Positions 27,549 through 35,570 of a DNA stretch of 64,000 nucleotides are shown piece after piece. Made by a program: the position numbers and the translations under genes. Source of the DNA: Calothrix sp. NIES-3974 (lineage in GTDB: Bacteria > Cyanobacteriota > Cyanobacteriia > Cyanobacteriales > Nostocaceae); assembly GCF_002368395.1 (NCBI RefSeq), contig NZ_AP018254.1, forward strand, positions 3,348,001 through 3,412,000. The letters are read 5' to 3'. The notes beneath the pieces are model-generated. The model was not told where the DNA came from and did not search any database. It was given only the letters and a program-made list of their open reading frames with translations. How positions within the stretch are numbered: position 1 is the first letter of the stretch; the number at the start of each line of letters is the position of its first letter.

Positions 27549-27654
27549 GCGGTGGAACGGGATTTGCACCCGCGATAACCCTCTATTCTGCGTTCCCAAG
27601 GGTAAGTAATGAATGAAGGGTGATAAGCGCTCTCCTGCTCTTGCTACTCACCGC
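27549..27654 (-). ncRNA. tRNA-like Y-RNA-type RNA 2
   Basis: Minus strand: acceptor arms GCGGTG (27654-27649) and CACCGC (27554-27549), a degenerate D-arm, and a T-arm GCGGG-TGCAAAT-CCCGT. In place of the anticodon arm is a stem ACCCT-TC-ATTC / GAAT-AG-AGGGT closing a 22-nt loop ending GAACGCA. The loop length and sequence match RNAs 1 and 3. The 3' end lies only 32 nt upstream of the rsr start codon, so the RNA probably shares a transcript with rsr and is cut out, or influences rsr translation. No anticodon. Confidence 0.7.
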
Positions 27655-27724
27655 ATATATGATTTGGAGAAAAGAACACAGGAGACCAGATAAAAATCTT
27701 GAATCCAAGATGGTATAATTGAAC

Positions 27725-27846
27725 GCGGAGGGCAGGATTTGCACCTGCGTCCAACGGCTGAGAAAGCGATAACCCTAATTCTGCGTCCTCAAAGGCAAGT
27801 ATCGAAAAAGGATGTTTACGTTGCTCTGCTACTGAGCTACCCCCGC
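27725..27846 (-). ncRNA. tRNA-like Y-RNA-type RNA 3
   Basis: The most tRNA-like member. Acceptor arms GCGGGGG and CCTCCGC (7 bp with one G-T), D-arm TA-GCTC-AGTAGCA-GAGC as in a genuine tRNA, T-arm GCAGG-TGCAAAT-CCTGC. The anticodon position begins with AACG and closes with CGTT, but between them lie about 65 nt: a CCT...TTC / GAA...AGG stem and the conserved 22-nt loop ending GAGGACGCA, followed by GGGTTATCGC. So the core is inserted where the anticodon arm should be. A D-arm plus T-arm without an anticodon indicates tRNA mimicry (Yrl type). A tRNA with a group I intron was considered and found unsupported. Confidence 0.75.
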
Positions 27847-28024
27847 ACAATATAGGTGAATACAGAATACAGGAGTACAGAAAACCTGCGATTTCTGTTT
27901 CCGGTGCTGACATATACACGACTTTCTAGATGGTTAATGCTTAAAAGTCAACTGTCAACCAACAGGGGAATATATCAGCCCGCAAAGTATAAATACATAT
28001 ATATAAATACGCGTTGAAATTGAT

Positions 28025-28159
28025 GTCGCGAAGCAGGATTTACACCCGCATCTCCGGAATTGCTGCTTAAGGGATTGTGTATTCAATATACGATAACCCT
28101 CAAACATTCGACCTTTGCAGGTAAGGAATGGTGTTCTCAAATATTGAACTATCCGCGAC
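28025..28159 (-). ncRNA. tRNA-like Y-RNA-type RNA 4 (longest, promoter-proximal)
   Basis: Acceptor arms GTCGCGG and TCGCGAC, D-arm GTTC-AATATTTGA-GAAC, T-arm GCGGG-TGTAAAT-CCTGC. The inserted core has ATTC/GAAT with the loop CTTACCTGCAAAGGTC (16 nt, unlike the 22 nt of the others), then GAGGGTTATCG. A further 40 nt before the T-arm can form an extra arm. It is the first RNA after a good promoter (28187-28215), starting about 25 nt downstream of the -10 box. The shared GGGTTATCG box ties it to the other three. Confidence 0.68.
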
Positions 28160-28186
28160 ACCCAAGCTGTATTTGCTTGTATTATT

Positions 28187-28215
28187 AATGTAGTATAGGT
28201 GGTATGGACTGTCAA
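28187..28215 (-). promoter_or_regulatory. Sigma70-type promoter for the Yrl-rsr locus
   Basis: On the minus strand TTGACA (28215-28210) and TACATT (28192-28187) are separated by 17 nt. The -35 box is perfect and the -10 box matches 4 of 6 positions. Transcription would begin near 28180, about 20 nt before the first tRNA-like RNA. No other promoter of this quality was noticed between the RNAs and rsr. Confidence 0.55.
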
Positions 28216-28448
28216 GGGGTGTGAATAATTTTTTTGAGGATGCGTTACCTGCATTTGGAGCAAAAACTTACGGGGATAGTCCGTAGAAGGACGATTAATC
28301 CGTCACTCAAGACTTATATCGTCAGCTGTTGAGGCTATTTTGACGGAAAAAAGTGCAAATACATGGGTATATAAAACTTCAAAGTCTTGCATTTGTAATT
28401 TTTTGGGTCTTTTGAAAAATTGTAAAGGTTTTATCAAAATCAACCCAA

Positions 28449-28700
28449 AATTATGAACAGGGAAATAAGTTTTTGTACTATCGTTCGATTCCGGAATTTA
28501 AAGAATTCATTTTAATCGACCAATATCAATATCATGTGATGCATTATGTGAAGACTGGGAATGGAAAATGGGTTTTAGATGAAATTGAAGGGGAATCAGC
28601 TAATTTAACCTTGGTAACTGTGGATTTTACAATTACATTAGGTGACATTTACGAGCAAGTTGATTTTACTGTGAAAGATGGTCAGGAAGAAAGTGATTAA
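28449..28700 (+). pseudogene. 5'-truncated Uma2-family (DUF820) remnant
   Basis: The frame reads YEQGNKFLYYRSIPEFKEF then ILIDQYQYHVMHYVK and ends QVDFTVKDGQEESD. This is the C-terminal third of Uma2 proteins; compare the intact copy at 50405-50989 (YRTIPTFQEYLLIDQYKIHV). The N-terminal two thirds, including the PD-(D/E)XK core, are missing and upstream DNA is repeat-derived. A TTG at 28473 could start a 75-residue product, but no ribosome binding site is seen. Most probably a decayed gene. Confidence 0.75.
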
Positions 28701-28744
28701 AACTTTAATTTTGTAATGAAACCTGTTTTGGTATCTTATCCCCT

Positions 28745-29947
28745 TCAAAAAGGTACTTTCAATTTAATTTTTGTACCGATATTGGCAAAACTTTGAATAT
28801 CTAATTCTCCACCAAGAATTTGAGTGCGTTCGCGCATTCCTTGCAGACCGAAACCTGTGTGGGGCGAATTGACATCGAAGCCGATACCATCATCTTCCAG
28901 TTCAATGATAATATTTTCTCGCTGTTGATAGCCGCGTAGATTTACATTTTTGGCGCTAGCGTGTTTTTGAATATTATTTAAACCTTCTTTGATGATGCAG
29001 TAAATTTGATGGCTGGTAGATAAAGGTAATTGGGGAAGTTTTAAATTTAGATGAAATGTGATAGTTTCGTGTTGTTGAATTTGGGCGATTAATTGTTGGA
29101 GTGCGTCATTAAATTGGAGATTGCGATCGCAACCTAATTTTCCCCCATCACGCATAGTTTTGACTGATAATCTGACTTCGTTTAAACATTGGCTAGAAAG
29201 GTCTTTGGCAATATTTAATGATTTGATAACTTTGTCTGGGTCGCGTTGATATAAACGTTGGGCTAGTTCCAGTTGTACATCTAAAGAAGTTAAAATATGT
29301 CCCAGGGAATCGTGGATTTCTCTAGCAATTTGCACCCTTTCCAAGCGTGTTGCTAACACCTCTACTTCCTGAGCAAGTTTTTGTGCTTGCAGACGACTTT
29401 TTTGTTCTGCAACAATAGCAAAACAAAATAAAATTACAAATGTGCTAGCTGCTAAATAACTACCAGCCTCATTGATCAAAGCATCAATTACAATTGCTTG
29501 GGTATTAAATAAACGTTGAATTCGGACTTCAATATTCATCCGTTCAAACTCTAACATGGGAGGTATGCTCCAGACCCGCAGAGCAATCCAAACACAGCCT
29601 GTAAAAATAGTTGTGAGAATTACTTCTTGGCGCTTAAATAAATAACAGGTTTTGGCTAAAATCAAATATAAAAGTATATCTAAACCTTTGCTTGCTGCTT
29701 GAGATAGCATGACCGCAGTTATATCAACGAAAATATAAAGCCGACGCAACCACATAGGACGGTTAATCGGGAAGAAAAAGCTGAGAATTGCTGTCATTCC
29801 AAAACAGGTAAAAATCGCCGCAGATGGCCAAAGACGGGAAATATAAGTACCTTTACGCAATTCAAATAAAAATATCGTCAAGTAAACGATTATTAATGTC
29901 CATTCAACATAACGTACTGTGTTACCAAAAGTAGAATAATTGCGCAT
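28745..29947 (-). CDS. Membrane sensor histidine kinase, NarL-partner type (HisKA_3)
   Basis: 400 residues from the ATG at 29947 (a TTG two codons earlier is rejected). Five to six membrane segments occupy about residues 15-180. The dimerisation/phosphoacceptor helix holds RVQIAREIHDSLGHILTSLD with the His at about 211. The ATPase domain shows the N-box (EGLNNIQKHA), G1 (DDGIGFD) and G2 (GFGLQGMRERTQ). This is the HPK7 family that normally pairs with a NarL/FixJ regulator; none is adjacent in the window. Signal unknown. Confidence 0.88.
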   Translation of the reverse strand: MRNYSTFGNTVRYVEWTLIIVYLTIFLFELRKGTYISRLWPSAAIFTCFGMTAILSFFFPINRPMWLRRLYIFVDITAVMLSQAASKGLDILLYLILAKTCYLFKRQEVILTTIFTGCVWIALRVWSIPPMLEFERMNIEVRIQRLFNTQAIVIDALINEAGSYLAASTFVILFCFAIVAEQKSRLQAQKLAQEVEVLATRLERVQIAREIHDSLGHILTSLDVQLELAQRLYQRDPDKVIKSLNIAKDLSSQCLNEVRLSVKTMRDGGKLGCDRNLQFNDALQQLIAQIQQHETITFHLNLKLPQLPLSTSHQIYCIIKEGLNNIQKHASAKNVNLRGYQQRENIIIELEDDGIGFDVNSPHTGFGLQGMRERTQILGGELDIQSFANIGTKIKLKVPF

Positions 29948-30142
29948 TCTCAATCATCAATTCCCATGCGGGTTGTTCGGTTTATACTACAGCTATTCTA
30001 CATTCATACCAGTGATATCATGTCCGTTGACAGACCCATAAAAAACTCACCCAGAGACGGTAAACCACCAAGGTTTGAGTTGGATGATGGTTATAGGAGC
30101 GGACATGGTATCAAATAGTATGATGTCGCGATCGCCTTATCC

Positions 30143-30934
30143 CTATTTAATTTCTACAGCTAATTCATAGGAAGCATTACCCCGTGTTCCTCCAACAATC
30201 ACTTGATAGTCACCGTTGACGGGAAGTTTTCCGTTCCAAGTGGTTGCTTCCGGGATAAGGGTTTGACCATTGGGTGCAATGACTTCAAAAACGGCGTTTT
30301 TTTCCAGGGAGGTTATTTTCAGGTTTATTGTTTGTCCCTGTTTTGCACCTAAAATATAGGTGTCGCGATCGCCTCTAACAACAGCATTTTTAACGGTGGT
30401 AGAACTAGCTCCTTTGGGGAAGCTGACCCGTACTGGTTTCTTGGTTGCTGAAGTTTCCTGGTCAGCTTTGGAACTTGCACAATCAGCTTTGACGAAGGTT
30501 TCACGATCGGTTTTTAACTGGGATGGGGTGATTGTCCAGTTTACTTGACTATTTTGAGTATCATTTTCAATTTTGGTGACAATCTTCAATTTGGCTGTTT
30601 CTCCAATTAATTCCCCTGTTAAGGTTTGGTTGTAGGAGGAGTAGTAGTTTTCTGCGGGGTTTTGGATAGTAGCTTGAATTTGACCCTTGATTTGATTATT
30701 GGAGCTAATATTGATTGTGGCATTAGCATCCAAGGTTTTGGTTTTAGCTGAATAACAATAGGTTCCAGGAGCTAGTTGACTGGTTGTTGCTGGGGGTGTT
30801 GTGGTTTGGGTAACGGGTGTTGTGGTCGCAGCAGGAAGTTGATTTGCTGGTGGGAGGATATTGGTATCTCCACAACCGCTAAGTAATAACACAGAAATTA
30901 AAGCACTACCTGGTAAGATGGACTTGTTAATCAT
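30143..30934 (-). CDS. Putative lipoprotein with a PPC-like C-terminal domain
   Basis: 263 residues. The N-terminus ISVLLLSGCGD is a signal peptide with lipobox LSGC, so the mature protein is probably lipid-anchored at Cys-21. A Pro/Thr-rich linker follows (about 28-55). The middle domain (about 58-155) is beta-rich and contains two Cys (YCYSAKT and KADCASS) that could form a disulphide. The C-terminal 85 residues (RGDRDTYILGAKQGQTINLK ... GNASYELAVEIK) resemble bacterial pre-peptidase C-terminal (PPC) domains. Likely a periplasmic or outer-membrane protein; role unknown. Confidence 0.65.
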   Translation of the reverse strand: MINKSILPGSALISVLLLSGCGDTNILPPANQLPAATTTPVTQTTTPPATTSQLAPGTYCYSAKTKTLDANATINISSNNQIKGQIQATIQNPAENYYSSYNQTLTGELIGETAKLKIVTKIENDTQNSQVNWTITPSQLKTDRETFVKADCASSKADQETSATKKPVRVSFPKGASSTTVKNAVVRGDRDTYILGAKQGQTINLKITSLEKNAVFEVIAPNGQTLIPEATTWNGKLPVNGDYQVIVGGTRGNASYELAVEIK

Positions 30935-31852
30935 GATTTTGAAAATTTTGGCGATTTATCATCAAAATATGAACACAAGTTGAGCGACAGAGATTACGGA
31001 TTCAGGTGGGTTTGCTGTCAAAATCTTGATATATTTACATATTTTGCACGCTGATATATTTCCCTTTAACCTTGTTGACAGTTAACAGGTGACAGTTGAC
31101 GTAGGGCTTTGCCAAAATATAATAAAGACACTATATATCGCGTCTTTGTATCCTGTAAGCTTTGGAGGGTATTTGATTCGTAAAAAGTGCTTTCCAAATA
31201 GGCATATCTTGCATCTGTAATTTTTTTCGAGTCAATGAAAAGTAGAATTTTTGGGTTAAAACTATTCCCTAATCCCTACCCTCACGAAAAGACTTTTTCT
31301 GCAGACCCTATGTAAAGTAATATGAATACTCCTACAGAGGAGTTGGTGACTATGAGTCATCAAGACTGAAACTCTTGTCCAGCATGATTTGTGGTTAATA
31401 AAAGTTTTTAAAAACCTCCTACTATCCCCTAGTATCTAAGTAGGGCTTGCGGAAAAATAGTAAAGACGCGGTATATCGCGTCTCTATATTTTGCAAGGGA
31501 TTAAGGAGATTTTAGTCGCAAAAAGTACTTTCCAATTAGGTATGTAAGGCTTAAAAACATGGCATTTGTCATTTTTTGGGTCTTGTGAAAAGTGGAATAG
31601 TTGGGTTAAAACCATTCCGGTACAGACACCACATGTCGCGTCTGTACCGACTCCTGTTCCCTACCCTCACGAAAAGACTTTTTCTAAAGACCCCAAGTAA
31701 GTCAGCACAAATCAACCTCATTATGTAGCGGATTGCAAACAAAATTCACAACCTTGAGATTGCTTCCTTTCACTGCATTCCACTCGCTTCGGACATACCT
31801 TGATTTTTTGACACCAACTTACTTAGCTGGAAATGAAAGTTGATCAACAATA
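30935..31852. other. Gene-free region carrying a degenerate 210-255-bp direct duplication
   Basis: Two related units, 31101-31311 and 31440-31694, begin GTAGGGCTTTGCC / GTAGGGCTTGCGG, contain a palindrome of the ATATCGCGTCT type, a CAAAAAGTRCTTTCCAA box, GGGTTAAAACYATTCC, and end CCTCACGAAAAGACTTTTTCT. The second has a GACACCACATGTCGCGTC palindrome inserted. A shorter related piece lies near 28340-28440. No ORF with protein-like content. A GTTGACAGTTAAC repeat is at about 31070-31100. Confidence 0.6.
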
Positions 31853-33052
31853 TTAATCGTTATCTGGTAATTTATACTGACTAACAATCCGTTTGGCAAA
31901 TTCAGGGACATGTTTCGCTAACTTTTCTGGATAATTGCGTTTTGTATATAAATAATTACGTGTAAAATGGGAGTCGATGGAGAACTTGGCGTATTCTAAA
32001 CCCTTGGGACCAATTTTTTCAATTACCACACCCATTAATTTTGCAGCCCACATGGGGAGGGTGATACCCTTATCGTAGGCAGGAATACTTTGTTGTACGG
32101 CTTCTTTGCGATTGCCTTGGGACATAACTGGTTGGGTTTCTAGCTGGTCTTTGACTAGTTCCAACATTTCGGCTCCGGTTTGATTGCGGACGACAATCCA
32201 CTGCCAACCAAAGGGTGCGCCCATATACCCAACTACTAAATCAGCCAGGGAATTTACGTAGTCGAAACAACTCATACAGGAGGGTGCAAACACATCTTTG
32301 AGTTGATTTGTTTTCAAGCCGAAAAATGGAACTTTTTCGATGGAACCATCAGCATGTTTGAAGTGGATGCGGAAATCCTGCATAAACTCGTAATGGACAA
32401 CCGTGTCGGGTGAACGACTGGTGGTATCTAGAAACTTTTGTAAGCCAGCACGTGTAACATTATCAACACAGGGTGTACCTAAGACGTATAATTTTTCCAA
32501 ACCGAGTTGTTTTTCCACTGCGCGTAAGGCTTGAATTTGGCAACCAACACCAATTACTAACAATCGCTTCATTCCTGAAGTTTCGATTTGTTCGAGGACG
32601 GATAAATTGGGGGAGAGGGTGGGTTTATTAACTTTTGCAGCAAGAATTTCTGCGGGGGTGGTAGCAATAATTGGTTGGGGTTGAAAGCGGTCTTCCTTGG
32701 TATTTTGGACACAGACCACACCTTCAACTAAACCGTTTGTCAACATGGCAATGGCGATACTGCTGACTATTCCCGTCCATTGTGCGCCTTCAATGGGTTC
32801 GATTTTGCGAGCTGCAAACATATGGCGGTGTACGCCAAAGTATAACTCATTTTCTTGATCGAGATGGCGATCGCGTCCGTGGGTTTGTTGTTCCAGTGCA
32901 TCAAATTGCTGATTAATAAATGCACAAGCTTCTTTAACGTAATGGATATAGTAGGTGTCGCACAGTCCACATTCGCTACAAAGTTCTTTTGCAGGACGAC
33001 GACTACCGGGTTTGAGGGCTTTTGCTTTTTTGTGAGGGGAAACCAAGGTCAT
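31853..33052 (-). CDS. bciB: 8-vinyl reductase, F420-hydrogenase beta-like (BciB/slr1923 type)
   Basis: A 399-residue iron-sulfur flavoprotein of the FrhB family. Cysteines in ELCSECGLCDTYY (N-terminus) and APSCMSCFDYVNSLADLVVG can ligate two 4Fe-4S clusters; GVGCQIQALRAVEKQ and LGTPCVDN belong to the FrhB core. Cyanobacterial members of this length reduce the 8-vinyl group of 3,8-divinyl-chlorophyllide in chlorophyll synthesis. Plant 7-hydroxymethyl-chlorophyll a reductase is a close relative, so that activity is the alternative. The symbol follows the usual name for the ferredoxin-dependent type. Start ATG 33052. Monocistronic. Confidence 0.82.
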   Translation of the reverse strand: MTLVSPHKKAKALKPGSRRPAKELCSECGLCDTYYIHYVKEACAFINQQFDALEQQTHGRDRHLDQENELYFGVHRHMFAARKIEPIEGAQWTGIVSSIAIAMLTNGLVEGVVCVQNTKEDRFQPQPIIATTPAEILAAKVNKPTLSPNLSVLEQIETSGMKRLLVIGVGCQIQALRAVEKQLGLEKLYVLGTPCVDNVTRAGLQKFLDTTSRSPDTVVHYEFMQDFRIHFKHADGSIEKVPFFGLKTNQLKDVFAPSCMSCFDYVNSLADLVVGYMGAPFGWQWIVVRNQTGAEMLELVKDQLETQPVMSQGNRKEAVQQSIPAYDKGITLPMWAAKLMGVVIEKIGPKGLEYAKFSIDSHFTRNYLYTKRNYPEKLAKHVPEFAKRIVSQYKLPDND

Positions 33053-33318
33053 GTTAACGTTTGCTTAATATCTCACCAATTAAGATATCCCAATCCGGTG
33101 ACTAATTCCAATTGGGATTTTCAATCAATGGGATTTTTGGGGAGCAAGGGGGAGGAGCAAATTCACCTGGATATCTCCCAAATCTTGACAACGTGCAGGA
33201 TTTGGGAGAAACACGACACATAGGTCTGTACAGGGGTCGGGAGCGGTGGGTAAATCAACCTGTTACTCAAAGCTGATCGATCATGTCAGCGATACAGGAT
33301 TCGCAAGGGTATGCTGAT

Positions 33319-33627
33319 TTACATGTTTTTCTGAAACTTTTCCAGTATATCCACGAGATTAACTTGGCACTGCATGGGTAACAAATCAATCAAGGGTAGT
33401 TCTCGACGACCGCCACCGATTTTGACGTTGATGGAGCCGAGAATGTCCACAACCAGGTTTTCATTGACGTTATTTTCGGCTAGTAGGGGATACATTTTTT
33501 CCGCAACTACAGTGTGTAATTTAGCATCAGCTAGGTACAAGTGCCATTTGGAAATATCGATGTAAATGTTTTCACCTATTTCTGCTGCTAGGGATTCGAG
33601 GATTTCGGTCGTGTTGATATTCGCCAT
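33319..33627 (-). CDS. DUF3181 family protein
   Basis: A 102-residue soluble protein. The sequence EIGENIYIDISKWHLYLADAKLH and the conserved GGGRRELPLIDLLP are features I associate with the cyanobacterium-specific DUF3181 family. No cysteines, no membrane segment. Start ATG 33627. It is followed by an intergenic gap with a partial family 1 repeat and then bciB. Function unknown. Confidence 0.75.
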   Translation of the reverse strand: MANINTTEILESLAAEIGENIYIDISKWHLYLADAKLHTVVAEKMYPLLAENNVNENLVVDILGSINVKIGGGRRELPLIDLLPMQCQVNLVDILEKFQKNM

Positions 33628-33765
33628 AGATTTTAGTCCGATACTTAGTGCTTAAAGGTCAACTGTCAACTGTCCACAAATCAAAGGAGCAATGTATCAC
33701 CGTGCAAAGTACACATGGTTTGGTTGTGTTTAAACCAGATGGGAGACTATCTGGATATTTTTAGT

Positions 33766-34011
33766 TTAAGCAGCATCGGAATAATCTGCGATCGCACTAA
33801 TATAAATTAAATGCATTACTAAAATTCCAAACCAACCGAGGCTGAACCAAGATAGCCATTCCCAGTCTGTGTGGAGGAAGTTATGGAAAAACCACATTCC
33901 TGAATTGATCGCGGCAAATATGGCTACATGGACGGCGAAGTTCATCCGGTCGTCAAGTTTACGGTAATCAGCGTCTGCGCGGGTAGGGATACGAGACCAA
34001 CGGGGAGGCAT
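33766..34011 (-). CDS. Two-transmembrane-segment (2TM) protein
   Basis: An 81-residue protein with a basic N-terminus (PPRWSRIPTRADADYRKLDDR) followed by two membrane helices (about residues 24-43 and 53-74) separated by HTDWEW. Size and pattern match small 2TM-domain proteins common in cyanobacteria. Start ATG 34011 lacks a clear Shine-Dalgarno sequence. Function unknown. Confidence 0.7.
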   Translation of the reverse strand: MPPRWSRIPTRADADYRKLDDRMNFAVHVAIFAAINSGMWFFHNFLHTDWEWLSWFSLGWFGILVMHLIYISAIADYSDAA

Positions 34012-34119
34012 AAGCGGTTAAATTTGATGTTTTAATGTCAATAAAAATAAATGCTTGCTGCGACTATTGTAGAGTTTTTCGCGCAATTAGTCAGTCTGTT
34101 TTGCCTATCTCTTGTAATT

Positions 34120-34275
34120 CATAATAGCCTGCGGCAAGCCACTACGCGCCTACGTAATTTGTAATACCCGCTACGCGGAGAGCAAGCTACGTAATAGCCG
34201 TTGAGCTTGGCTACGCCTACGCAGTTCGTAATATCCCTGTGGGAAAGTAAGCTATGTAATTTGCAGTCTACATAA
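34120..34275. repeat. Cyanobacterial GCTACGCG-type repeat cluster
   Basis: Short modules such as ACTACGCGCCTACGTAATTT, GCTACGCGGAGAGCAAGC and TACGTAAT are repeated with variations. Related DNA lies, mostly inverted, at about 50270-50375 (TAGCTTGCTTCCCGCGTAGC, TTACGAATTACGAATTAC). Non-coding. It fills most of the 386-bp gap upstream of the 2TM gene. Confidence 0.6.
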
Positions 34276-34397
34276 TACCCGCCAACACCATTTTACTCAA
34301 ATTTTGATACATTTTCTTCCCTTGTATCCCCTAAATGGATCAACTCCAAAGTAAAACGGTATTAGCCTCCCGAAAAGACTTTTACAGCAGACCCCAC

Positions 34398-35282
34398 TTA
34401 TACCGATGCTAATAGGGGTAAAATCAAGGTGACAAAGTAAAATACTAGGGGTGCGGTAAAAATATAGCTGTCGGTACGGTCGAGTATGCCTCCATGACCG
34501 GGAATTAATTGACCGGAATCTTTGACTCCCGCATCCCGTTTCAACATGGATTCGGTTAAATCTCCTAGTAAACTGGCAATCCCAATTAGTGAACCCAGGG
34601 CAAATCCGGCAAATAGGTAATGGGGAAAACTCAAATAATAGGCTCCAAAAATTGCGATCGCAATACTACCTATCATCCCAAAAACCGCTCCTTCTACAGT
34701 TTTCTTCGGACTAATTTCGGAGAGGGGGGTTTTGCCAATAAATTTCCCAAATGTATAGGCTCCGATGTCCGCTGCCCAAATACAGAAAAATGTCAAAATA
34801 GTTACAGTTAGTCCTTTGGGTAGGGTGGCTACTTGTTCGCGACTGAAAAATGTGTGCCAGTCTGGAGGCACATATCCGGCTAGGGGAATATTACTAACTC
34901 GTTCCAAACTACGTAATCTTACCCAGTAACTTGGTAGATAACCAGTATAAAATAATCCCATAATTGAGGCAGCAATATCGGCAATTGTGGCCATTTTTGG
35001 TTGGAAAAGCAGATAAAAACAAATAAAAGTACCAGCAACCGGCATTACCGCATCAGCTAAACTGCCATCAAGGGTACAAATAGCGAGTAAGGTTAAACTG
35101 ACAGCGAGGGTGGTTTTGGACGCGGGAGCAATACCTTTAGCACGAACCAAGTTAAAAAACTCGCCTTGTCCAAGGATGATAATTGTCGCAAAGGTAAATG
35201 TGAAGTACCAACCACCAAGTAAGGTTGATACCAGAGCGATCGCGATCGCAATTATTCCACTCAGAATCCGAGACCAAGGCAT
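34398..35282 (-). CDS. cdsA: Phosphatidate cytidylyltransferase
   Basis: A 294-residue membrane protein with about eight hydrophobic segments. The CDP-diglyceride synthetase signature is near the C-terminus: LKRDAGVKDSGQLIPGHGGILDR followed by TDSY, plus SPKKTVEGAVFG. CdsA converts phosphatidic acid and CTP to CDP-diacylglycerol, the precursor of phosphatidylglycerol. Start ATG 35282. The 288 bp to the upstream gene cbiT contain a 49-bp tandem array, so the promoter or the cbiT-cdsA leader runs through repeats. Confidence 0.95.
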   Translation of the reverse strand: MPWSRILSGIIAIAIALVSTLLGGWYFTFTFATIIILGQGEFFNLVRAKGIAPASKTTLAVSLTLLAICTLDGSLADAVMPVAGTFICFYLLFQPKMATIADIAASIMGLFYTGYLPSYWVRLRSLERVSNIPLAGYVPPDWHTFFSREQVATLPKGLTVTILTFFCIWAADIGAYTFGKFIGKTPLSEISPKKTVEGAVFGMIGSIAIAIFGAYYLSFPHYLFAGFALGSLIGIASLLGDLTESMLKRDAGVKDSGQLIPGHGGILDRTDSYIFTAPLVFYFVTLILPLLASV

Positions 35283-35306
35283 AGGTTATTTTAGATTTTG
35301 GATGTT

Positions 35307-35530
35307 GGATTTTGGATTTTGGATTACTCTAGGTAAGCCGCAATAATGTGTCTATGGATTTTGGATTTTGGATTACCCTAGGTAAGCCGCAATAGTGTGT
35401 CTATGGATTTTAGATTTTAGATTTTGGATTTTGGATTACCCTAGGTAAGCCGCAATAGTGTGTCTATGGATTTTGGATTTTGGATTACCCTAGATAAGCC
35501 GCAATAATGTGTCTATGGATTTTGGATTTT
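35307..35530 (-). repeat. Tandem array of 49-bp units between cbiT and cdsA
   Basis: Units start at 35307, 35356, 35405 and 35468, with a partial fifth at 35517. Each is GGATTTTGGATTTTGGATTA plus CCCTAGGTAAGCCGCAATA plus RTGTGTCTAT. The third is expanded to 63 bp by two extra 7-bp steps of ATTTTAG type. Units are nearly identical, so copy number is likely to vary. The AT-rich part itself is a heptad repeat (TTTGGAT) of the short tandem kind well known in heterocystous cyanobacteria. The array lies 25 bp upstream of the cdsA start. Confidence 0.85.
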
Positions 35531-35570
35531 CATCCTGTTTCCTGTCTTCTCTATTCAGTATTCTCCTCAA

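Noticed and set aside
25773-28159. Four ordinary tRNA genes, possibly with introns
   Set aside because: Acceptor and T-arms are tRNA-like, but no anticodon stem-loop can be formed, the inserted core is conserved between all four, and no group I intron elements are seen. The association with a Ro protein gene explains them better.
27644-28263. Minus-strand open frames upstream of rsr
   Set aside because: They run through the tRNA-like RNA elements and the promoter; translation there would be incidental.
35307-35530. CRISPR array
   Set aside because: The 49-bp units are adjacent tandem repeats without unique spacers and there are no cas genes nearby.
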